This document shows positions 1 to 11,323 of a DNA stretch of 64,000 nucleotides, in pieces. Positions within the stretch are counted from its first letter, which is position 1. Every line of letters begins with the position of its first letter. Both the position numbers and the translations under genes were made by a program. The notes under the pieces are model-generated. The model ran no database searches, was not told the origin of the DNA, and was given only the letters and a program-made list of their open reading frames with translations. Source of the DNA: Ulota crispa (taxonomy: Eukaryota > Streptophyta > Bryopsida > Orthotrichales > Orthotrichaceae). The stretch lies in NCBI GenBank assembly GCA_963920765.1, contig OY987247.1, positions 12,186,471-12,250,470 of the forward strand, written 5' to 3'.

Positions 1-108
1 GCAAAGAAAGACAAGGCTAGAGATTATTATTATTATTTTTTCTCTTTTTCAATCTAGGTTTATTTTTGTTGAGAACTTTATACTTCACTTGCCCATAGGG
101 TTCACACT

Positions 109-1006
109 TTAACCCCTAAAGGACCAAAGTCCCCTTGGGGGACTTTTGGGATTTTGGGTAGGCTTGTGTGACCTCAAATTTTGACATGATTTTTTGAAAC
201 TTTTTATGAGTGTGTTGTAAGAATGTATAAGGATTGTGGGATGCAAAAAATCATGTGAGTATGTCACACGGTTCACAAGTTATGGGCTCTTTTTGGCCGA
301 AAGCAGTTCAAGGGGCAGCTTGGGCAAGGGAGAAAATATTGACTTTGAAGAGGAGGGAGCAAGTAGGGGTTGCCACATGTTGCTCTGATGGTCCCCATTA
401 TTTCCCCTTTCATTTCCATTTAGGAGGTCAGATTGGGCTTTGGGAGCTTCTAAATTTTAAAGATTTTGAGTTTTTTAACTTTTTTTTTTGACATTTGAGG
501 TACATGTTTATCTTCAAACATATTGTTTGGATTTTCTGTATCTAAAAACATGTGGTGGGAAACTTCACTAAAAAATGTCATAGTGTATTTGCAAAACTTG
601 TCATATAGTGACATTGCAATGTTTTTTAGGATATGTTCCGTGTCTTTGATTGCCTTGAAAATTGGTGTACAAAGGTCTAACTTGATTACCTATAAGAAAA
701 AATTACAACTTCAATGTCTATAGTGCAAAAGAAATCAGTATATGGCGGTCAAAGCCATCTAAAAATTTTGAGCACAATGGAAAAAAAAAAAAAAAAAAAA
801 CATTCCTCTCCAAATGCTCAAAACTTTCAATCTGTACAATCAAATGTCACAAAAATTTTACCACTTCTTCTTTTACAAGTTTATTACAAGATCCTATAGT
901 TGGATTTTCAGGAAAAACATTTTGTTGAAATTTTTGATGAATGCAGCAGTAGGGGCAGTTTTGAGTAGTTTTTGGCAAAAAATGGCCTTGGTAGTTTAGG
1001 GGTTAA
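109..1006. mobile_element. TTAA-bounded MITE (piggyBac-like termini), copy 1
   Basis: Starts TTAACCCCTAAAGG and ends TTTAGGGGTTAA, so the ends are inverted and each carries TTAA. It is 898 bp with no credible gene. The first 130 bp (GGGATTTTGGG, TGATTTTTTGAAACTTTT-ATG) match the start of the element at 63743, so this is a repeated family and not a chance palindrome. Confidence 0.65.
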
Positions 1007-1107
1007 ATACATGCGCATATTTTCTAGTTTCCAAAGTTGCTAAATTAATAGAATTACAAAAGTACTTTTACCAGTAGCTTATGGTGCCCTTGAAGATTAA
1101 ACATATA

Positions 1108-1225
1108 TTGAAGGCGTTTCACAATATTGCCAATTGCAACCAAGTCAAGAGGCCATGGGATCAAGTGGCCAAATTTTCTTGAGAGGTCAAAAAAACAAGA
1201 TTGAAAATAAGTAATAAAATGATCA
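1108..1225. mobile_element. Fragment related to the 40337-40825 Harbinger-like MITE
   Basis: GGCGTTTCACAATATTG followed by CAAGTCAAGAGGCCATGGGAT-AAGTGGCCAAA matches, diverged, the left part of the element at 40337. No right end was found. Confidence 0.45.
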
Positions 1226-1271
1226 TACTCTCATATTACTAGAATCACAAAGACCTCTCTAGTATCACATA

Positions 1272-1571
1272 AGGTAGTGTGCCCTTAAAGCGACCTTTTA
1301 GGAGCTGATTGCATTTGAGGGGAAGCTAAATTCCTTGAAACAATTTTCAATAAATTTTGGTAGGAAGAAAAATGGAATTGGCATTTAACCAAGTTGTTTC
1401 ATGTTTTTTGAACCTTTGTGGAATGAGTTATGAATTTTCAAAGTTGAAACCAATGGTCTCTTAAAGCAACCCCTCCTAGAATGTACATTTTGGGTACATT
1501 GAAAAAAACAAAATGTATCTCTGGTTTAGAGGTCGCTTTTGGAGCCGGGCCGCTTTTAGAGCGCCCTACCT
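1272..1571. mobile_element. TA-flanked MITE, AGGTAG family, copy 1
   Basis: 300 bp between TA dinucleotides. The inverted ends are AGGTAGTGTGCCCTTAAAGCG and, at the right in reverse, AGGTAGGGCGCTCTAAAAGCG. The interior GTGGAATGAGTTATGAA is the reverse of a segment in the copy at 48414. A TA target duplication suggests the Tc1/mariner (Stowaway) type, though the ends are not classical Stowaway ends. Confidence 0.7.
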
Positions 1572-2209
1572 TATGCCCCTTTATACTATCAAACATCTAA
1601 TCTTTGTGACAATATCACATAAATACACTTGTAGACTTACTAAAAAGATTAGCTTGTATTTTATCTAACATATGAAAATCCTAATAAAATGCTAAAGTAC
1701 CAACTACCAATTATACTACTAAAATAATAAGGGCCCTTGTAATATCACATATGTGCCTCTTTTAAATCACATATCCAATCTCCATGACATCAAACTACTA
1801 AAACCGTAAGTATCTTTGTAATATTACATCTAATCCTCTATAATATCACATGCCCAATGTCCATGGCATCATATCACTAAAATCACAATGTCTTTTGCAA
1901 CATCACATATTAGTATAGGCATGTGTCATTCTCACAAGATGTAGGCCCAAACAAGAAAAACATTTATTTAGCAAGATCTCTTTTTTTACTATTTGTTCAC
2001 GCAACCCAATCTCAAACTTTACCCATGCAATATAAAAATTATATATTTATTTACAAAATGTTCTCTTGCAATAGAGCATTTATCATTTTATACCCACAAT
2101 TTCTTACCTTAGCAATAAAAGGGTTGCCACTCAATACTAGAGAATAATTTACCACCTTCTATTTAGATTGCCCTATAGTATTAAGCGGAAGGTACCTACT
2201 CAAACTTCC

Positions 2210-2287
2210 TTAACCCTTAAATGCCCAAAGCATCAAACTATGGTGTTCATGACACCAAAATATAGTGCCTTGGACATTTAGGTGTAA
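2210..2287. mobile_element. Short TTAACCC foldback (78 bp)
   Basis: Begins TTAACCCTTAAATGCCCAAAG and ends with the imperfect inverse CTTGGACATTTAGGTGTAAA. The left end matches the element at 41822 (TTAACCCCTAAATGCC-A-AGCA-CA). It is likely a deleted member of the TTAA-bounded group, with a degraded right end. Confidence 0.45.
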
Positions 2288-3037
2288 AGAGGTAGAGCTT
2301 CTCTTGATGCAAACAAAGTTTCCACCATTGCAACGCAAAGTAAAGAAAAATTAAATAAATAAATTTGTACCCATTGATCCAACAACCTCTTTACACTCAC
2401 ATGTAGGTCTTTGCTCGAAACTAACGGTACGGACAATTCATATTACATCTCATGTCTCAACTTCACACGGAGTTCCAAAACAACACCAATTCCCAATTTT
2501 ATTCAATTGTGAAGAGGAGGCAAAACCAACGATTGATGTGTGGAAATCAATGTCATATATCCTTTTGCAAATGATCAACTCACTTGGATACACAGAGGTT
2601 TTGCACTAAAGACAACAAAGAAGTCTTCCACTGGCTGCTGAAAGTACAAACACAAGTGTCTATAATACAAGTAAAGTGTGTCTTTAATACAAGTAAAGAG
2701 GTCCAGTATCAACTCATAAGGTCAAAGTACCCAAAAATCAAAGCGTTCCTCAATTTACCAATATCACCAGGCACATGCTTATCGTGCAACCCCTACATCT
2801 AAACCCATTCTCAAAGCTCTTCAAAAGTTTATCAAAATAACAACTGCTATCAAAGCTACCTTGACATAAAAGACAAGTTTTTGGGGGCTTTTTGAGCTTC
2901 ACCTCCTATATTCTTCATTTTCACATATTCAACCAATGTTCATGTGCCTAGTTTAAGTTTGTAATTACACATTCCTTTTGCTATTTTTGAAATTTTGACC
3001 GGTATTCATTCTATACTTTCGAAGCTCCACCAGTTCT

Positions 3038-3053
3038 TTTATTTTTATTTATT
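3038..3053 (-). promoter_or_regulatory. Possible EPSPS polyadenylation signals
   Basis: Three overlapping AATAAA hexamers on the minus strand, about 120-130 nt past the EPSPS stop codon. Position and sequence fit a plant near-upstream poly(A) element, but the region is AT-rich and the match could be chance. Confidence 0.3.
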
Positions 3054-3169
3054 TTTCCAGTTTCTCCCCCAAACAATGATATAAACCAATCAAGTGAAGC
3101 TCTAGCAATAAATTGCCATGAATATTTCCTTTGAAAAATAAAGTAAAAAGTGAAAAAAAGGGTAGGGGA

Positions 3170-6100
3170 TTAGTGCTGGCAGAGCTTTTCGAGTTCGGTG
3201 AAATAGGTGGGGAAGGTCTTGCGAGTGCATCCGGGGTCCAGGATCGTGATGGCGGACGGTCCACAAGCGGCCAGCGAGAAGGCCATGGCCATCCGATGGT
3301 CGTCGTACGTTTCAATTTTGGCAGGAGTGATTCTCTTGGGGGGAGTCACGATGCAATAGTCTTGCCCTTCCTCCACCTCCGCCCCCAACTGCCCCACCCA
3401 AATAACAACCAAAACCCAAAAATCAAAACAACAGCCATCAAAACAATAACAAGACAACAAAAATCAAAACAATAACAATAAAAACAACAACAATCAAAAC
3501 AACAACAAAACAACAAAAGATAAAAAACGAAACAAAAAAAACTACCTAATTTAGTGTCCATACAAAAAAATTGTAAGTTTTGCAATGAAGAGTATGTGTG
3601 CTATTTTTTAGAAGAAGAAAAAAACCCCCACCAGAAAAGGATATCTCGATTGAATCTTTGTTGTGGATGCTATAAAGTAGTGAATTAGTTTTTATACGTC
3701 TGGTTTTATTGTTTGATATACAGTATTCTTAGTTCTTTGATTTTATTTTTTTGTGAGTTTTGTTTTTGTTTTGTTTTACCTTGGTCAGCTCGTCGACAAT
3801 AGCTCGCATGCGCTCGGTCTCCTTGACTCTCCAATTCTCAACTGCACCAAACATAAACAAAACAAACAAACAAAATAATTTAGAAGATAAGTAATAATAG
3901 AAAGAAGGATTAAATGAAATTTTGGTGTTTTACAATACAATACATTTAAATATTAAGTGCCTCAACAATGCGGGTAAGCATAATACCTCTTATTATATTT
4001 ATTTCTTATCAAAAATTTGATGCTTAAATTAACCAAAATGAGGCAAATTAGGCATTTGGGCTGAGCTATTTGCAAAGGCAGATTTGAATTTGGTTTGCTG
4101 AACCCTTAAGAAATAAGAAGGCGGGACACGTGTCGGGAGCACGTACCATCCCGAATGGCAACAGGGCCGTCGGCGAAGAGGCCCAGCACAGCCAACGTCA
4201 TGGCGACATCTGGCATGGCGTTCATGTCCACGTCGATGGATTTCAACCGTTTCCCGGTCACGGGGTCCACGGGTGCTCCTGTGACCGTGACTGTGTGGTC
4301 TGTCCATTCGACCGTGGCTCCCATCTTCTCCAGCACTTCGGCAAATTTCACATCACCCTGCCCCATTCCAAAATCCATCAATTCACCATAACGAACAAAG
4401 AAATATAAAACAAAACAAAAAATAAACAAAATTCATGTATCAAAACGAAACAAGTACAAAAGCAACAAAGTACAAAAATGAAAAATATTACGTTTTTCAG
4501 AAGGGTACATTTTTTTTTTAAAATTTGCAAAGGGGATTAACCTTCTATGTGGCATATAAAAGTAGAACTTGACTTCTTCTTTTCTCTTCTTTCCTTTTCT
4601 TTTCTTTTCTTCTCTTCTAGTGAGCAATATACTAGTTTGGAAAATTAATGAAATTTATTTTAGAAAAAAAATAAAAAAGCATGCATAGTTTTATGGGAAT
4701 TGTATAAAGGAACATACCTGGAGACTGGTGGTTCCACAGCCCTCAACGGTAATAGTACCCCCTGTGACCGCAGCCCCAGCTAAAAAGTAACTAGCACTTG
4801 ATGCATCTCCCTCCACATAAGCACTTCCCGGTGACCTGAAGGAGGGCCACAAAACAATTATAAAAAAGGCCATGAAAACTTATATAAGGCCATAAAAAAT
4901 AAATCTAAGAGGCCATAAAACAATAATCTAAAAGGCCATCAAGTTTATATAAGGCACTAAAAAGTATATAAGGGCATAAAGAAACGTGCATAAGGGAACA
5001 GATTGCAAAACCCATCAATAGAAACCCTGCTTTTAAAACCCAAGGTTTTGCTCTTATGAAATAGAAGAGAGAGGGGAAGTGTGGGGTGTGTCTGTAGTTT
5101 GAAGTTAAATCAACCAGTCACGTAATTTTAGTGACACAATTTCCATGAAAATTTGAGGAAAACTTGGGTAGGGGACAAGATCAAGTGTTTTTACTATGAA
5201 CTTCTAAGAGAGATAAGTGAACGTTTTCAAGGTGCTTATTGTAAGAGTTGTAAAACCAGACTAAACAACATACAAGTATGCTTTAGAAAGCACTTTTTTG
5301 TTTGTTTGTGTCAATTGTGTGACGAGTTAACACAAAGAGATTTTTTTTCTTAAATTGCAAAAGAGGAATATTTTAATACTTACTCTTCCTAAGCTATATA
5401 TGTATGCATATACGTATATATACATTTTTTTATTGCCTCAAAAGCTAAGCTCCATAGTTGCATGCTTCATCCCCCAAACTCTTGGGGGTTAAGTTAGATT
5501 CATGAACTTATGCATCAGCAGATTTTCAACATTAAAACGAGTACAAGAACAATAAACGGTTACTAAGTCTTAAGGTTGAGTTCCTAGTTAGATTCCCATC
5601 ATTTGATTGAGCCTTTTAAAGCTAACGTTGTGCCATCTCCCCCATTTCCTGAAAACTTGAAAGAAATTAATAAAAGCTGAGAGTCCAAGCCACCCATTTG
5701 TATAATAAAAAAAAGGCTTGAAGTCCAATTGGAGAACCAACAATTTGCCAATGTCCAAAGGTGGGATGGGAACGTGGGAACGTACTTGTAAGTTTGGCCC
5801 CCCTTGATGGAGAAGCGTTCCCAACCGTCATGGCGATCCACCTCCACTCCAAAGCGTTCCATCAATTTGAGGGTCATGTCCACGTAAGGCACGGACACCA
5901 GCTTGTCGATCATGACGATCTCCACGTCCCCCAGTGCAAGCGGCGCTGCCATCAGCAGTGCTGACAAGTACTGACTGCTCACTTTGCCTGACAACCGCAC
6001 CTGCACTCCCCCCATTCAAAAATAACATAAAACCACCCCACCCACCCACCATAGCTCAAAAGCTTTAGAAAAGGAGCAAAAGAGAACAGAAAAAAAAATC

Positions 6101-9100
6101 TCTCCAAAACATGAAGAAACCTCTGCAAAACATTCCAAGCAAAACCTCTGTAAAACTTCATAAAAGACCTCTGCGAAATATTTAAAAAAAAACCTCGGCA
6201 GAACACACTGATTTTTTTTTGCAAAACACTCAAAACACCTCGGCAAAACACTCAAAAAAACCTCTGGAAAACAAAAAAAAACTCGGCAAGAATATGAAAT
6301 AATCTCTACAAAACACACTCAAAAAAACTTCTGCAAAACACTCAAAAAACCTTGGCAAAACACACTCAAAAAACCTTTGGAAAACATCCAAAAAATTTCG
6401 GCAAGAATATGAACTAATCTCTACAAAACACACCAAAAAAGACCTTGGCAAAAACACATAGAAAAAAAAGGGGAAAAGAAAGAGGAGACTGTACCGTTCC
6501 GCCGGGAAGGCCGCCCTTAGCATGGATTTCGACAGGAGGGCAATCCGTGTTGGCACTGCACTTGACCTGGGCACCCAACTGCTGCAGCCCCGTCACCAAA
6601 TCCACAATCGGCCTTTCTCTCATCCGAGCCACTCCATCCAACTCATACCTGCACATTTCCCCCAATCCCCCTCAATACCAAATTCCAAAAAACGCACGCA
6701 AACAAATCCCAATCATCTGTTCAAAAGTAGTCAAATAAAAAGCAAACTGCAACATGAAGTCTAGGTAGTACTTTTACAAAGTTCAATAACTTGTTTGTAA
6801 AGAATCTAAATGACCCTTGCTAAGATACGTTGTAAATCGTCTTTCAATTGCCTACAAAGCCAAATCACATTCCAAAAAATACACAAATATTTCCCAAAAT
6901 CATCTATTCAAAAGAAGTCAAACAACAAGCAAACATGAAGTCTAGGTAGCACTTTTGCAAAGTTCAACAACTTGTTTGTAAAGAACCCAAATAACCATTG
7001 CCAAGATACGTTAGAATCCTCTTTCAATTGCTAAGAAAGACAAATAGAACGATGTAAGGAAGGGTTGAAAAAAGAAAGTACCTGGCGTTGCCACCAGCTG
7101 CTGCAACAGCAGCGGTCAAGGGGCGCATGGCAGTACCAGCGTTCCCCAAAAACAGCTTCACCAGAGAGTTGCTCTCCTCGGCAGACTTGGCCACGGGGAA
7201 CACCCCGCCACTCCCTTTTATCACACACCGGTTCTCCGCTCGCTCCTCTTTCACTTCATACCCCAAAGTCTTCAGGGCCTCCACCATGTACCTCACATCC
7301 TCACTGTCCAGCAAGTTCTCCACCACTGTCTCTCCCTAATCATTAATACACCCCCCCCCCCCCCCCCAAAAAAACACAAATCAACAAACAAAACAACAAA
7401 AATAAAACAAAAACAAGACACCAAAAGCAACAAAAGCAACAGAATTTTCAGCATTTTATGTCCAGAAAACAGACGCAGAAACTGAAAAGAAGGGAGACAT
7501 AAAGTAAGTAAAACAAGGAGGTGCCAAGTCAAGTCAAGTCAAAGAATGGAGCTTTCCTTCTACTGGAAGATTCAAGTCAAGATGCCGTTTTATGAGTTCT
7601 TTGAAATATCTTTGGATACGAGCTGATTTTTTGAGTTTTTGTGATTTTGAGTTTTTTCTGAGATGTTTAGAATCTAGTTTCGATCTCTCTCTTTTTTGCC
7701 ATTACCACCAGAAGAAGAGCTCTGTTTGCATGTGTAGTTAGGCGTCAAAGTTCTTTTTGCTCATCCTTCTCTTGAAAAGCGCAACGTGTGTTGTTATCCA
7801 AGGGTCTTATGTTATGTTACATACGGTGCAAGACAGCATAAACTAACAACAAAGATCTAACAACCATACGAGCTGTTCATACTTCATAGCACCCCTCAAT
7901 CAATAAGTTGAAACTCTTCTCAACTACAAGTAAGTAGCAAGGTCTTCGGATAAAAGTTACAAAAACGAATTGGAGCTGTGGTTCGCCAAAAAAAAGATCT
8001 TCACGTTCAAAGTCAGCAACTATTTGACATTTTTGGCTAAGAATTTGTTGGTTTATGGTGACTTGCACTATACCAATTCTTGACGCCCTTTACTGACAAC
8101 AAATCAACAACATTACAAACCTGGTCGCCTTTTTTACATTTCGAATCAGTTTTGGAGGGGAAATGAGAGCATAGTAGATATTTAAAAATATTACTAATGT
8201 GGAAAGAAAAAAGGAAAACTTGGAAAACTGTATGCACAGCTGCTGTAAGTTCCACTCTTGACGCCGCCCCCTACTGATAGCAAACACTAGTAAAAATATG
8301 TGTCCAAAACGACTAGTTCACAACAACTGCAAATATCCTAAACAACTACACAATGACTCAAGTACAGTTGTTTAGGACATTTGCAGTTGTCGTAAACCAA
8401 TCGTTTAGGACACGTTTTTATACTACTGTAGTGAAAACCAAAATTGCAAACTTTTGGGTCGATTCCAGATTATGTACTAGTTTTTGTTTGTTTTTCTTTA
8501 GGGGAGCAAGGTTGGTGTTGAGGAATGTTATGAAAGTGAAAAATAAACTTGGAGAAGTTGGAAGAATATGGAGCAAGCTTGAAGTTGAGAAAAGTTATGA
8601 AAGTGGAGATAAATTTGGAAAAGTTGGAAGATTGTGGAGCAAAGACTGGTGATGAAAGAATGATATGAAAGTGAAAGATAAACTTGGAAAAGTTGGAAAG
8701 ATTTGGAACAAGCTTGATGATGAAAAATGTTATGAAAGTGAAAGATAGACTTAAGAAAGTTGGAAGATTATGGAGCAAGCTTGGAGTTGAGAAAAGTAAT
8801 AAAAGTGAACATAAACTTGGGAAAGTTGGAAGAGTGTGTAGCAAGCTTGGAGTTAAGAAAAGTTATGAAAGTGAAAGATAAACTCAGAAAAGTTAGAAAA
8901 GTTGTGGAGCAAGCTTGGTGATGAAGAATGTTATGAAAGTGAAAGATAAACTCGGAAAAGTTAGAAAAGTTATGGAGCAAGCTTGGAGTTGAGAAAAGTT
9001 ATGAAAGTGAAAGATGAACTCGGAAAAGTTAGAAAAGTTGTGGAGCAAGCTTGGAGTCAAGAATAGTTATAAAAGTGAAAGATACACTTGGAAAAGTTAG

Positions 9101-9512
9101 AAAAGTTGTGGAGAATTGTGAAAGAAAAGTGGTGGGGGTATACCTCGGAGAGAGCTGCGAGGAGAAGAGTGCGATTAGAGAGGGACTTGGACCCCGGGAG
9201 CTTGATTTTGCCAGCGATGCTCGTGATGGGCGCCAGCGTGATCTCCTCCACTCCCGCCATTTTCTCCGCCGCCACTGCTGCCGCTCTCGCAATCCCTGCT
9301 GCACCTCTCTTCGTCACCATCGCCATCGTCATCGTCTTCGTCGTCGTCTTCACTCCCCATGGCTCCGCATTTGTTGCTTCACACGCTCCCCGCAATGCCA
9401 CTCGCCTCACCAGGCGACCCTCACGCAATCCTTTCTGCTTGCTCCACGCGCCAGAGCTCGTGACCACAGCACTCGGACTGCACGGCTTAATCGACACGCC
9501 AAGCACCTCCAT
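3170..9512 (-). CDS. EPSPS: EPSP synthase (3-phosphoshikimate 1-carboxyvinyltransferase), 8 exons, plastid-targeted
   Basis: Sixth step of the shikimate pathway: transfers enolpyruvate from PEP to shikimate-3-phosphate, in plastids. Coding exons (minus strand): 9512-9144, 7335-7082, 6648-6495, 6000-5786, 4835-4718, 4357-4147, 3841-3780, 3388-3170. All seven introns are GT-AG and phases join to 1602 nt, 533 aa. Residues 1 to about 85 are rich in Ser, Arg, Ala and Val without acidic clusters, as in a chloroplast transit peptide. The mature part has [10 protein letters not shown] (105-114), [12 protein letters not shown] (184-195), MPDVAMT with the catalytic Asp (420), RVKETERM (445-452) and [11 protein letters not shown] (488-498). 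The GNAGTAMRP loop is the ordinary glyphosate-sensitive class I form. The start is the first ATG in frame; an earlier in-frame GTG at 9527 is not needed. Eight exons is the usual plant EPSPS layout. Exon 1 is GC-rich compared with the introns, which hold several repeats (listed separately). Confidence 0.96.
6110..6460. repeat. Degenerate short tandem repeats in EPSPS intron 3
   Basis: Many imperfect copies of a 22-26-bp A-rich unit like CCTCTGCAAAACACTCAAAA. A higher-order copy of about 113 bp is visible: GGCAAGAATATGAA-TAATCTCTACAAAACACAC occurs near 6288 and again near 6401. Confidence 0.75.
6707..7042. repeat. Direct duplication in EPSPS intron 2
   Basis: Two diverged copies of a stretch of about 160 bp, about 179 bp apart. 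They share ATGAAGTCTAGGTAG (near 6752 and 6931), CAACTTGTTTGTAAAGAA and CCAAGATACGTT-like segments. They fill most of the intron, so the intron apparently grew by local duplication. Confidence 0.8.
8285..8433. mobile_element. CACTA-type foldback MITE in EPSPS intron 1
   Basis: A 149-bp foldback starting CACTAGTA and ending TACTACTGTAGTG. The long arms share TGTCC(A/T)AAACGA and ACAACTGCAAAT-TCCTAAACAACT. AAA flanks both ends, which would fit the 3-bp duplication of CACTA elements although AAA is low complexity. It has no coding capacity. Confidence 0.65.
8504..9113. repeat. 67-bp minisatellite, 9 units, in EPSPS intron 1
   Basis: Nine head-to-tail units of 66-69 bp, marked by GGAGCAAGCTTGG (unit starts near 8506, 8573, 8639, 8708, 8775, 8841, 8909, 8977 and 9045). 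Each contains GTTATGAAAGTGAAAGATAAACT and ends about 30 bp from the exon 1 donor. Frames on both strands stay open across it only because the unit lacks stops, so it is not coding. Confidence 0.9.
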
Positions 9513-9614
9513 TGCCGTCCACACCACAATCCCTAAACACTACAACAAACAAAACCTACACACCTCAAACCCCAAACCATCAGAAAAAAACACAAAAAAA
9601 CACCAAAATTAATA

Positions 9615-9955
9615 ATAATAAGAATAATAATCTGCAACTCTCTCTCTCTCTCGTTGATTATCTTAACAATAATAATAATCTGCAACTCTCTTTCTCTCTC
9701 TCTCATTGATTATCTTAACAATAATAATAATCTCCAACTCTCTCTCTCTCATTGATTATCTTAACAATAATAATAATCTCCAACTCTCTCTCTCTCATTG
9801 ATTATCTTAACAATAATAATAATCTCCAACTCTCTCTCTCTCATTGATTATCTTAACAATAATAATAATCTCCAATTCTCTCTCTCTCTCTCGTTGATTA
9901 TCTTAACAATAATCATAATCTCCAACTCTCTCTCTCTCGTTGATTATCTTACTGA
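9615..9955. repeat. 46-51-bp tandem array just upstream of the EPSPS start
   Basis: Seven units, each with a CT run (CTCTCTCTC), then GTTGATTATCTTAACAA or ATTGATTATCTTAACAA and an AATAATAAT run. The array begins about 100 bp upstream of the EPSPS ATG, so it lies in the leader or core promoter of that gene, where it reads as GA-rich on the sense strand. (CT)n/(GA)n leaders are common in plants; a role here is not shown. Confidence 0.85.
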
Positions 9956-10733
9956 GACGAGAGAAGAAGCAAAACCTAAATTTTGTAACGCGACAACTGC
10001 GAGACGTAATGCAAAGTTGCAAACCCTAAAATGGCGACTGCGAACCTGAAGAGGAGTGAATTCGCGAGGGAATGCGAATGGATTTGAGTCGCGGATGATC
10101 ACAAGTGAGCTGTGCTCTGTTTCTCTCTCTGGCTCTTTTGCTCTCTCCGACGTGCAAGCAATTCGGCAATTGATGGATGCTCTGAAATGGCAGTGTGGTG
10201 GAAAATGTGATTTCGGCGAGTTTTTGGCTCTGTTTTCGTCGTGAGTGATCGGGAGGGAGTGAAGCGGGGGTGATGTGATGTGATGAGAGTGTGTTGTGAT
10301 GGGGAGAGCAAAGGAGGTGAGAAAAGGAGGGAGACGGGATTGACTTTGGGGAAGGGGGAGTGGGGCATTTCTGGTCAGAAAAGTGGGGCAATGGGGGGTG
10401 CTGCGGGTCAAGTCTAACTTAGTGTTCGGCAAACTTTTGGGGCTTTTTGCGTTGACTCTGCAGTCAAGCGCGAAGCTTGCGCTTTTGGACATGCGGCGCC
10501 TTCGGTCATCGGTCTCGTGAACGAGAACGAGAACGAAAGGAAACGAGAAACTATGCGCCGTCGGATGCCGTCGGATGCCGTCGGATGCCGTCGAGTGCCG
10601 TCGGATCGCCGTCGGGTGCCGTCGTGCGCAGTCTTTTACAAAGCGAAGCGCAAGTCTTCTTCTTTGGAAGAGTGGTGTGCTACTACGACTGTACGACGAC
10701 GACGATCCGTTACAAGGTTTTTATTTTTATTTT
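9956..10733. other. EPSPS upstream region, no gene recognised
   Basis: Mixed GC-rich and T-rich sequence, probably the EPSPS promoter and upstream leader. Open frames exist on both strands but have low-complexity Pro/Ser or Arg translations and no family resemblance. A 10-bp tandem repeat, CCGTCGGATG, runs about seven units at 10558-10627. Confidence 0.5.
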
Positions 10734-10972
10734 TTAACCCCTGAAGGGCACTTGGGCTATGGAGCTACGGTACCAAATATGGCCGCAGTCAATATTCAAA
10801 TGTTTCAGATGTTTGAATCAGTTAGAAATTAAGTGTTATAACTATATATTGAAGGGTTGTATGATGGTGGGTGCATAATTTTTTGAAAAGCCTTCAGAGC
10901 AACTCAAAAATACGTCTGTATATACGGCCATACATATGGCCGCAAAGGGCTTTCGTGACGTTTGAGGGTTAA
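10734..10972. mobile_element. TTAA-bounded MITE, copy 3 (239 bp)
   Basis: Left end TTAACCCCTGAAGGGCAC, right end in reverse TTAACCCTCAAACGTCACG. Both ends contain TTAA. The size matches the copies at 46364 and 62870 (about 235 bp). ATATGGCCGCA occurs near both ends inside. Confidence 0.6.
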
Positions 10973-11323
10973 GAAGTGCCAAAGTGGCAATTTAAAATTT
11001 TATAATGGTGCTCCAAATTTCAACATTCATCCACATATTGGATAGAAAATATCACGTTAGCCCATAATACATGTCTATAATTTGGTTTTCATCCACAATT
11101 TGGCAATTTCATCCAAGTTTTTTTTTTTAATTTGAAGTTTTTTGGCAATTTCATCCAAGTACTCATGTTTATTTTCTATAGGCTTGGTGCTAGTCAAAAA
11201 AAATTGGTGCTTTTTTGCTCCAAATTGCCAAAGAAAAAACACTAGAATGGTGTGCTGCTACGACGGTGACAACAACGACAACAATCTGTTACCGCCAAAT
11301 CCTTTGTGTGTTTCAGTTGCTCA

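Larger units (their letters stand above)
1..3037. other. Intergenic region downstream of EPSPS
   Basis: AT-rich sequence with no convincing gene. It holds a TTAA-bounded element (109-1006), a TA-flanked MITE (1272-1571), a small foldback (2210-2287), and a fragment near 1108-1225 related to the Harbinger-like MITE at 40337. The rest, especially 1580-2200 and 2290-3037, shows nothing I can name. Confidence 0.5.

Noticed and set aside
5480..5500. GGGGGTTAAG as another TTAA-type end
   Set aside because: No inverted partner nearby and the flanking bases do not match the family.
8470..8980. Open frames on both strands in EPSPS intron 1
   Set aside because: They translate the 67-bp minisatellite; the open frame follows from the repeat unit.
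9051..9612. Plus-strand frames over EPSPS exon 1
   Set aside because: Antisense shadows of a GC-rich transit-peptide exon.
9944..10492. 182-codon minus-strand frame upstream of EPSPS
   Set aside because: Pro/Ser-rich, low-complexity translation with no domain; likely leader or promoter sequence.
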